A stretch of DNA of 64,000 nucleotides, from positions 620,001 through 684,000 of the forward strand of contig NZ_CP042163.1 of NCBI RefSeq assembly GCF_007725405.1, given 5' to 3'. Positions 52,110-61,500 of this stretch are shown here, in pieces. The notes beneath the pieces are model-generated. The model was not told the origin of the DNA, ran no database searches, and saw nothing but the letters and a program-made list of their open reading frames with translations. This DNA is from Shouchella miscanthi. GTDB lineage: Bacteria > Bacillota > Bacilli > Bacillales > Bacillaceae_D. The position numbers were made by a program, and so were the translations under genes. Positions within the stretch are counted from its first letter, which is position 1, and each line of letters opens with the position of its first letter.

Positions 52110-54362
52110 ATGGAAGCCTATATGTTTCCAGGTCAAGGTTCTCAAAAAAAAGGTATGGGAGAAGAATTATTTACAGAGTACGCTGATTATGTCCGAGTAT
52201 CAAATGAAATTCTTGGTTATTCGATCGAAGATCTTTGTCTAAATGATGAAGAAAGTAGGTTACAACTTACACAATATACCCAGCCAGCTTTATACATTGT
52301 AAATGCACTTACCTATTTTAAATACTGTCAAGAAAATGAGGAACCAGATTATCTTATAGGTCATAGCCTGGGAGAGTATAATGCTCTATTAGCAGCCGAT
52401 GTTTTTAATTTCGAAACAGGTTTGAAATTAGTAAAAAAACGTGGTGAGTTAATGTCAAGAGTAACAGGTGGAGGAATGGCAGCGGTTGTAGGAATGTCCC
52501 ATTCTAAAATTAAGACTATTCTTGAAGATCATGAATTAACGTCAATAGATGTTGCAAACATAAATACCCCTAGTCAAATTGTTCTTGCCGGACCAAGAGA
52601 AGATTTACTTCAAGCCCAAACAATATTTGAGAACTCTGGTTCGAAGCTGTTTTTGTCCTTGAAGGTGAGTGGGCCTTTTCATTCTAGGTATATGGAAAAA
52701 GTACAAGGTAATTACAAAGAATATGTAGATAATTTTCTATTTAACGAACCTCGTATTCCGATTATATCAAATGTAGATGCACTCCCTTATGCGGAAAAAA
52801 ACATCAAGAGTAACCTAGTTGAACAATTAGTAAGTTCAGTAAAATGGGATCAGACTGTCCAATATTTAATGGAAAAAGGAGTCTCAGAATTTAAAGAAAT
52901 AGGGCCAGGTAGCGTATTAACTGGTTTAGTTACAAAAATTAAATCTGAAAAACCTGAAAGAGTTCATCAACTAAAAGAAAAACAAATAGCCATTTCTGAT
53001 CAAGTGTCTACTAAGCAAAGTCCTGTAAAAAAAAGAGTTTTGATGGGCGACCAAAAATTCTGTGAAGACTATAATGTAGTCTATCCGTATGTAGCTGGTT
53101 CAATGCAAAAAGGTATCTCATCTCCTCAACTAGTATCGAGGATGTCTCAGAATGGTTTTTTATCTTTCTTAGGTACAGCATCATTAAAAATTAATGAAAT
53201 TGAAGATATTATTTTAGATACTAAACGATTACTTCGAGATGGACAGAGTTTCGGCTGCAATTTATCAGCTAATTTACATAATCCACAAAAAGAAAATGAA
53301 ATTATTGAAATATTCCTTAAATATAATATTAACTCAATAGAAGCGTCGGGATTTTGGGCAATTAGCTCCTCATTAATAAAGTTTCGCGCTAAAGGGTTAC
53401 ATCGTTCTGAAAGTGGAAAAGTAATTGCTAAAAATAAGATTCTCGTTAAGTTATCTAGGTGTGAAACAGCTGTGGAGTTTATGAGTGAGATTCCTCAGTC
53501 TTTAATTGATCCTTTACTTAAAAAAGGAGAAATTACATTTGATGAGGCAAAAATGCTTGAGGAGGTTCCCATTGTCGATGATATTTGTGTAATGGGAGAT
53601 AGTGGGGGTGAGTCCAGTCTAGCTAACTTATCACTTCTTTTACCTACTATTGTTAAGTTAAGAAATGAAGCCTCAAAGGAAAATATATTCGACAGACGAA
53701 TAAGAATTGGAGCAGGAGGAGGAATTGGGACCCCTGAGGCAGCCTCAATTGCTTTTATACTAGGAGCAGATTTTGTTTTAACTGGTTCTATTAATCAATG
53801 TACAGTTGAAGCTAAGACGAGCGATTTGGTGAAAGACATTCTTCAGAATATTGACTTACATGATCTGAGCTATGTTCCTAGCGCGAATGACTTAGAAGTA
53901 AGAGGTCAAACACAAGTAGTTAAAAAAGGAATGTTTTTCCCAGCTAGAGCCAACAAACTGCATGATTTATTGAAGCAGTACAAAAAAGTTTCAGAAATCG
54001 ACTTTAAAACTAAGGAATTGATAGAAGAAAGATATTTAAATGAAAAGATCATAAATATTATACAAACCAATGAACACCAATCTTCTAGTAGTAGAAGAAC
54101 TCCGAAAAGCCAAATACAGGAGGTTTTGAAATTCTATCTGAAAAATACTGTTCAATTAGCCATAAAAGGCGAGGCTTCTCAAAAAGTTAATTTTAATATT
54201 TATTGCGGTCCAGCCCTGGGTGCTTTTAATAGATGGATAAAAGGAACAGAGTTGGAGAATTGGAGAAATAGAAATATAGATGTTATAGCTAAAAAATTAA
54301 TAACTGAAACAGAAAAAATATTAGAGGAAAGAAGTCCATTATTAGAGACAATTCAAAGGTGA
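52110..54362 (+). CDS. trans-acting acyltransferase / enoylreductase didomain protein (PksE-like)
   Basis: A 750-residue protein serving a trans-AT polyketide synthase. The AT domain (about residues 1-285) has FPGQGSQKKGMG, active-site Ser86 in GHSLGEYNALLA, and LKVSGPFHSRYM, which predicts malonyl-CoA use. The ER domain (about 310-690) is of the PfaD/nitronate-monooxygenase flavin type: VAGSMQKGISSPQLV, CVMGDSGGES, GAGGGIGTPEAASIAF, ADFVLTGSINQCTVEA. AT-ER fusions of this size occur in bacillaene-type clusters (PksE). The AT loads the AT-less modules of the downstream megasynthase; the ER can reduce enoyl intermediates in trans. Confidence 0.95.
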   Translation: MEAYMFPGQGSQKKGMGEELFTEYADYVRVSNEILGYSIEDLCLNDEESRLQLTQYTQPALYIVNALTYFKYCQENEEPDYLIGHSLGEYNALLAADVFNFETGLKLVKKRGELMSRVTGGGMAAVVGMSHSKIKTILEDHELTSIDVANINTPSQIVLAGPREDLLQAQTIFENSGSKLFLSLKVSGPFHSRYMEKVQGNYKEYVDNFLFNEPRIPIISNVDALPYAEKNIKSNLVEQLVSSVKWDQTVQYLMEKGVSEFKEIGPGSVLTGLVTKIKSEKPERVHQLKEKQIAISDQVSTKQSPVKKRVLMGDQKFCEDYNVVYPYVAGSMQKGISSPQLVSRMSQNGFLSFLGTASLKINEIEDIILDTKRLLRDGQSFGCNLSANLHNPQKENEIIEIFLKYNINSIEASGFWAISSSLIKFRAKGLHRSESGKVIAKNKILVKLSRCETAVEFMSEIPQSLIDPLLKKGEITFDEAKMLEEVPIVDDICVMGDSGGESSLANLSLLLPTIVKLRNEASKENIFDRRIRIGAGGGIGTPEAASIAFILGADFVLTGSINQCTVEAKTSDLVKDILQNIDLHDLSYVPSANDLEVRGQTQVVKKGMFFPARANKLHDLLKQYKKVSEIDFKTKELIEERYLNEKIINIIQTNEHQSSSSRRTPKSQIQEVLKFYLKNTVQLAIKGEASQKVNFNIYCGPALGAFNRWIKGTELENWRNRNIDVIAKKLITETEKILEERSPLLETIQR

Positions 54363-54366
54363 AATA

Positions 54367-55032
54367 ATGACAAAGATGACTATTAATTTAACAGATACTT
54401 TGTATAACTATATACTAGAACACTCAAGTCAAGAGCCGTACATTGTAAAAAAGCTAAGAGAAGAGACAGCAAAATTACCTATGGCAGCAATGCAAACTCC
54501 TTCAGAGGAAACGCAGTTTCTCGCACTGCTAATTAAACTGATGGGTGCCTCAAAAATATTAGAAATTGGTACTTTTACAGGGTATAGTACTCTATGGTTT
54601 GCTTTGACTATACCAGAACATGGGATTGTCACTGCCTGTGATGTTGATGAAGAATGGACTTCAATTGGAAAAGAATATTGGAAGGAAGCAGGGGTATCAC
54701 ACAAAATTGATCTCAACATTGCTCCTGCACTAGAAACAATGAACTCTCTTATAAGTAATCATAAGTCTAATTATTATGATTTAATTTTTATAGATGCAGA
54801 TAAAGAAAATTATTTAAACTACTATGAAAATGCACTACTTCTAATAAGACCTGGAGGGATAATTGTGATTGACAATGTGCTTTGGGGTGGTAGTGTAGTT
54901 GACCCCTTAAATCAATCACGGGATGTAAAAGCAATTAGAGAACTAAATAAGAAGATTATGAATGATGATAGAGTTAGCATTAGTCTCCTTCCTATTGGAG
55001 ATGGAGTAACATTTGTTCTACCAAAAAAATAA
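54367..55032 (+). CDS. class I SAM O-methyltransferase (catechol/caffeoyl-CoA family 3)
   Basis: A 221-residue methyltransferase of the family-3 type. SAM-binding motif I is ILEIGTFTGYSTL (about residues 59-71), followed by VTACDVDEEW and the metal/catalytic segments LIFIDADKENYLNYYE and IVIDNVLWGGSVVDP. It has no signal peptide. It starts 4 bp after the AT-ER stop codon. The family methylates hydroxyl groups, usually vicinal diols on aromatic rings, with a divalent metal; here it should tailor the polyketide or its starter. An aromatic starter would fit the non-amino-acid A-domain, but that is speculation. Confidence 0.9.
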   Translation: MTKMTINLTDTLYNYILEHSSQEPYIVKKLREETAKLPMAAMQTPSEETQFLALLIKLMGASKILEIGTFTGYSTLWFALTIPEHGIVTACDVDEEWTSIGKEYWKEAGVSHKIDLNIAPALETMNSLISNHKSNYYDLIFIDADKENYLNYYENALLLIRPGGIIVIDNVLWGGSVVDPLNQSRDVKAIRELNKKIMNDDRVSISLLPIGDGVTFVLPKK

Positions 55033-55059
55033 AAATATGATTTGTGAGGAGAAATAATT

Positions 55060-55482
55060 ATGAATTTTCCGTATGAAAGACTAATTTTTAAGAATGAAAA
55101 CAAACCACTCTCATCTATTCCATTCCACAAGGACGTCCCATGTATTGAAAGATTCTTCTCAGACGAATTTCCTTTTCACTTAGCAATACATCATATAACA
55201 AATGCAAATGGATTAGATGAAGACTATACTAACCCCCATATCCATGACGATCTGGATGAAATAAATATTATCGTAGGAAAAGAGAATGAGCTTGAGTATA
55301 AAATCCAATTAGGTGAGGAAGAATTTGATGTTTCATCAAATTCTACGATATGGATTCCAGCAGGTGTTAAACATTCAGCAAATGTAATAAAAGGTGACGG
55401 TTATTTCATAGCTATTAGGATGGATGCAACACGATTTAATAAAGAATACATGCAAACACAATTCAATATGAATTTTGCATAA
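55060..55482 (+). CDS. cupin-fold protein
   Basis: A 140-residue single-domain cupin. Motif 1 is around PHIHDDLDEINIIVGKENELE (His, Asp, Glu in usual places); motif 2 is IWIPAGVKHSANV. These could hold a metal ion. GTGAGGAG precedes the ATG. It lies between the methyltransferase and the megasynthase, so it is probably a tailoring or chaperone-like enzyme of the cluster (oxygenase, isomerase or cyclase). No closer family can be given. Confidence 0.82.
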   Translation: MNFPYERLIFKNENKPLSSIPFHKDVPCIERFFSDEFPFHLAIHHITNANGLDEDYTNPHIHDDLDEINIIVGKENELEYKIQLGEEEFDVSSNSTIWIPAGVKHSANVIKGDGYFIAIRMDATRFNKEYMQTQFNMNFA

Positions 55483-55508
55483 CAAGAGCTAATGAAAGGA
55501 GGGGGAAA

Positions 55509-58500
55509 ATGGATTCTAGACATAAAGATCTTATTTCTCGGCTAAGAGAAAGAGGGACAAACTTATTTCTGGAAAATGGGAATATTACATTTGAAGGAGA
55601 ATTAACAGCGGAGGAAGAGTATTGGGTAAGGAACTTTTCTGAAGAAATTATTGGAGTATTGATTCAAGAAGGAAAAGAATTTTGGGCCACTTGTTTTTCT
55701 GATTCATCGTTAAACTGTGATCTCCCGACCTTTTTAAATAAAAGAAAGAGTGATAGCCCTTCTAATTCTTCTTACAGTTTTAAACTTACTACAAGTGAGC
55801 TTAAAGACCTAAAAAATTTAGATGAAAAAGGTACTTGGAGCTATCCTACTATGTTTTTAACAGCTTGGAGTGTACTACTTTCACGCTATACTTCTCAAGA
55901 GAAAATAAACTTTGTTACGGATGTACCTTCTAGGCATTCTGAAGGTGGCGCTGGTAAACCTATTAATATTAAGGTAACGAAGGAAACATCTTTCTTAGAT
56001 ATAAATGAAGCATTATTATATATTGATATCCTCTATAAAAAGAATTATTTTCCCGGTGTTGATTGGCTCGAAAATCAGATGCCTGAAGAATACGCCTCTA
56101 AATTTAATGTTTCCTTTTCATATTTAAATAACGAAGAAAATAATAACTATAACTCTGATTCAGTAGAGCCTCCTTTAGATTTATCTCTTCAAGTAATTAA
56201 ACATTCCAAAGGGTTAAAGCTTAAACTTTTATCAAAATATGAATATTTTAAAAAGAAAGACCTTGAAAGAATGAGCAGGCATTTCAGGAATATTCTGATG
56301 GAATTAATTTTAGATGATAAAGCGAGAGTCGTGAACTGTTCCATGATGTCTAGTAAAGAGAAAAGAAACTTAGCGCATTACCATGGTGAAAAAAGAGGCT
56401 ATCAGATCGAGAAGAATATAGTAAGTTTATTTGAAGAAACAGTTGAAAAAAATCCAAACAAGCTTGCTGTCATTACTGATGAGGATAAGGTAGATTATGA
56501 CACATTAAATAGCATGTCTAATTACATAGGGGAGCAATTGATTGAATGTGGAGTAAAAGAAGGCTCCTCTGTTGGTGTTTATGTTGATAGATCAATACAT
56601 ACTTATATTGCGATGTTAGGAATTCTTAAGATAGGAGGCGTTTATGTCCCTTTAGATGCTTCATATCCAGCGGAATACATCACACAAATAACTGAAGATT
56701 TAAACATAAAGCAATTTATTAGTAAAGAGAAACTTTTGAAGTTTCTTCCTAAACAAGATGGAAAGATCATACTTGTTGATAATATTGAAAAAAATAATCT
56801 AACACACAAAAAAGGTAATCTAGGTGTGAAATTAAACAGTCATAATCCGGCTGTTATTATGTATACGTCAGGTTCAACTGGTATTCCAAAAGGTGTAATA
56901 CATAAGCAAGTACAACTCCTAAATCGCTTAAATTGGATGTGGGAAAATTATCCTTTTAATGAGGATGATGTGATGTGTCAGCGTACAGCCTTAAATTTTA
57001 TGCCCTCCATGTGGGAATTATTAGGTGGACTCCTTCAGGGGATACCAACCGTTATTATCCCTGATAAGATAGTAGCTGATCCTAATAGGCTATTGGAATT
57101 TATAAGCGAGTATAAAATTACTTATATGATGACTGTTCCATCATTATTAAAAATGATGTATCAATCTAATTTGGATACCAAACAATTCCTATCATCTATA
57201 CGTCTATGTATCACTGCGGGAGAACCCCTAACGAGTGATATATTTAATAAATTCCGAGACAAATTCCCTAACGCTATATTACTAAATGATTTTGGTTCAA
57301 CAGAAACTAATGGAGTTCTATATTACGATTCAAAAGGGCAATCAAATTCATCTACATTACCACACTTTAAAACAATCGCTAATACAGAAATATATTTGTT
57401 AGATAAGTATCTAAATCAAGTTCCTGTGGGTGTTTTAGGTGATATATACATTAGCGGAGCTCCTTTAGCCTTAGGATATGTCAACAACATCAATCTCAAC
57501 AAGCAAAGCTTTCTCACTGTTCCACAAATATCAGCAGAGAAGACACTCTATCGTTTAGGAGATAGAGCAAGGTTTCTAGATGATGGTACGATTCAATTAT
57601 TCGGAAGAATGGACCACCAAGTCAAAATTAGAGGTAAGCGTGTTGAAATAGGCCATATCGAAACTACTATAAATAAGCATAATAAGGTAATAGAGAGTGC
57701 AGTGGTGGCTAAAAAAACAAAAAACAGCAGTAACCAATTGTACGCATATGTAGTTAGCAAACAAGAAGTAAGTGAAAACGAATTAGAAGAGTTTTTAATG
57801 AAATTACTTCCTGATTACATGATTCCTTTTAAAATTGAGATAATTGATTCCATACCAAAAAAACCAAATGGAAAGAAAAATCTGACAGAACTAATTAATC
57901 GAAGTAGTTCATTAACAAGCACTACGCATAATAAAAATACAATTTTAGAAAGCTTAAAGGGAATTACATCAAGGGTTTTAGAAGTAGATATTAATTCAGT
58001 TAATACTACAAAGAAGCTTTATGCAGTTGGATTTGATTCAGTTTCAATAGTTGATTTATCTAATCAAATTACTAAAAAAATGAAGATTTTAATAGAAGTA
58101 ACGGAACTATACGACTGTAATAACTTGGAGGAGCTAGCCAACCTTATTGTTGAGAAAGAAAACAATACGTATCAAATTGATAAAGACATAAGAAAAACTG
58201 ATTCATCTTCTAAAGAAATGAAGGAAGTAATAGTAAATCATAAACCGGAAAATCTAAAAATACATAAAGTGGATAACCACTTTGAAACTATTTCACAACA
58301 TAGCCTTACTGCAAATAAGGTCATAAATTGTGCTGCTTTGATATTAGAAATTGAAAGTAAAAGTATAAACATTAACAAGAAGATATATGAAGTTGGATTT
58401 GATTCGGTTTCTATTGTAGAGTTTGCAAGAAAACTAAGCGATATGTTTAATATACAAGTTACTACAACAGATCTTTTCAATACGCCTACGTTACTCGATG

Positions 58501-61500
58501 TTATCCAACTGTTAGAGAAAGAAAGTCAAGTTTCAGTGTTAAAAGAAAAAGAAGAATTTGTTGTAAAAGTTAAAACTGAAAATAATATGTCAAAAACTGA
58601 AAATAATAGCGGAATTCCTTCAATATTAAAAAAACATGCAGCTGATATATTACAATTTGAATTGTCAGATATAGATGATGATCTAAGTTTTGAAGATTTA
58701 GAATTTACACCAACAGACTTAACTAAGTACATCAAAGCTATAAGCCATAACAATAATTGGTCTATATCTTTTACTGACATAATTGAACACAACTCTATTG
58801 GTTCACTTGCTAAATATCTAGAAGACAAACAAACGAACATTCTTGGATTTATTGACCAGAAGAAAGACGATGTCAATGAGTTCCATTCGAAAGATAAAGA
58901 GTCAGTTTCAAAAAAGAATGATAATGGTGTTGAATTAAATAACAGAGAAATCGCTATTATCGGTTTTTCAGGTAAATTTCCAAATGCATTAGATATAAAT
59001 GAGTACTGGAAAAATTTAACCGAGGGAAACAATGCTATATGCGAGGTACCAGAAAACAGGTGGAGGATAGAGGATTACTTTGACTCAAACCCTCAATCGC
59101 CTAATAAAAGCTATAGTAAATGGGGCGGATTTATTCCAAATGTTGATAAATTTGATGCTCAGTTTTTTGATATATCCAAACATGAGGCTAAATTAATGGA
59201 TCCCCAGCAACGCCTTTGTTTAGAAGAAGCATTCAAGTCTTTAGAACATGCAGGATATTCAGATCGTTCTCTATATTCTCGAAATATAGGAACCTATGTA
59301 GGCATAAGGAAAGGTGATTACTCAACAAGATTAATAAGAAGTGGTATTGAGAATAGTTCATTTAATCTAACTGGAAATGACTCAGCGATACTTTCAGCTC
59401 GATTAGCATATATCTTAAACCTAAAAGGCCCAACTTTAGCAATTGATACCGCCTGTTCTTCATCGCTTGTCGCTATTCATTTAGCCTGCCAGAGTATCTT
59501 AAATGGGGAAGTAGAAATGGCAATTGCTGGTGGAGCTCATATAATGAGCTCATCAGATCTACATGTAACATCTAGTAAAATGGGTATGCTTTCTCCCAAA
59601 GGTCTATGTAAAACATTTGATGATGAAGCTGATGGATTTGTTCCAGGAGAAGCAGTAGGATTTGTAGTGATCAAAGAGCTACAAAGAGCTATTACTGATG
59701 GAGATTATATTCATGCCGTAATTAAGGGCTCTGGAATAAACCAAGATGGTACCACAAATGGTATTACGGCACCAAGTGTAGATTCCCAGTCAGAACTTAT
59801 TAGTACAACTCTTGAAAAAATCAAGGTAGATCCAGAGACTATTACTATGGTGGAAGCGCATGGTACAGGGACTAAACTAGGTGATCCCATTGAAGTTAAG
59901 GCTTTAACGGAAGCTTTTAAGAGATCTACTAAAAAAGTCCAATATAGCGCTATTGGTTCTGTGAAAACTAACATTGGACATGCAGTGGCCGGTGCTGGAA
60001 TAGCTAGTTTGCTAAAAGTGATTATGTCACTCAAACATCAGCAAATTCCTAAAACATTGAATTTTACAAATGGAAACGAACATATTAATTTCAAAGAAAG
60101 TCCATTTTATGTAAATACTCTTACCGAGAACTGGAGAACTGACGCTCATCTGAGAAGAGCAAGTGTTAGTTCCTTCGGTTTTAGTGGGACAAATTGCTTC
60201 ATGGTAGTTGAAGAGGCATTGAAAGCTCATGTAGGGAATAAACATCAAGATCCGTATTATTTAATTACTCTTTCTGCAAAAAATGAAACTTCATTGAAAC
60301 AAAAAGTAAAAGATTTATATCAATGGACTAAAAAAGATGGACATTTGTATGAGATGGGAGACATTTCATATACATTAATTAACGGCAGGAGTTTCTACCA
60401 ATATCGTATTTCATTTATTGTGTCTAATATAAGTGAATTAGAGAAGTCGTTATTACAAATTATGAATGATAGTTATGAGGAAATTAATTATGCAAAATGT
60501 AATGGTGATCATAATTCATTTAAAGAAGAGCATGAAAGTATAGTTAGGATTTTTGAGAGTGTAAAACACCAAAAATATTCCTCTACAGAAGAGTTTAAAT
60601 TATTACTATCCTCATTATCGAGGGAATTTGTGGAAGATAATGATTTACAGTGGGACAATTTATTTGAAAGGCGCTTTTGGAAAACTATACCATTGCCGGT
60701 TTATTCATTCTTAGAAGAATATTTTTGGATTGAAGAACCAGAGAAAGAAGAGATTCTTAGCTATAAGGAAATAAAAAAAGAGGTACAAGACAAACGTTCG
60801 TTTGTTACAACTATCAATAGTACTGATGTATGCGTTAAAGAACATAAAATATCGAACAAAAAAATTGTACCAGCAGCAATGTATATAGAATTTATCAGAA
60901 ATTGTATAGAACATTACTATAAAATAAATACATTTAGAATAGAAAATTTTGTTTGGTTGAGACCAATTGAAGTTCAGAGTCAAGTAGAGGTTATAGTTGA
61001 ACTGACGCCAAAAAATCAACATTGTTCGTCTTTCATTATTAAAGTTGGCAATGAAAGTCATGCTTCAGGAATAGTCTTCATGGAGAGTATTAAAAGATCA
61101 AGTATTGATTTAAATAGCCTTTTATTAACGGATTCAAATACAAAAATTGATAAATTGTCTTGTTACAGGAAGTTTGATGAGAGAGGTATTAATTATGGTA
61201 GTTCATTTCAACTGATAGATTCTTTATCGATTGGTGAAGATTATATTATTGGTAAGCTAGCTTCTAAAGATATTGGTTCTAACGCAACTTTTCTAATTGA
61301 CTCAGTTTTTCAGACTGCAATAGGACACAGTTTTAATCATTTTGATCCATATCCTTATATGCCTTATACCATAGAAAAAATTAAGATTACTGAAGACTTT
61401 CGTTCAGGGGTTAAGGTTTTAGTACACAAAGTAGATAGTAAGGAAAAGTCAAAAATGAGAAAGTACAATATTTCTCTTTTAAACAATGAGAATAATGTTG

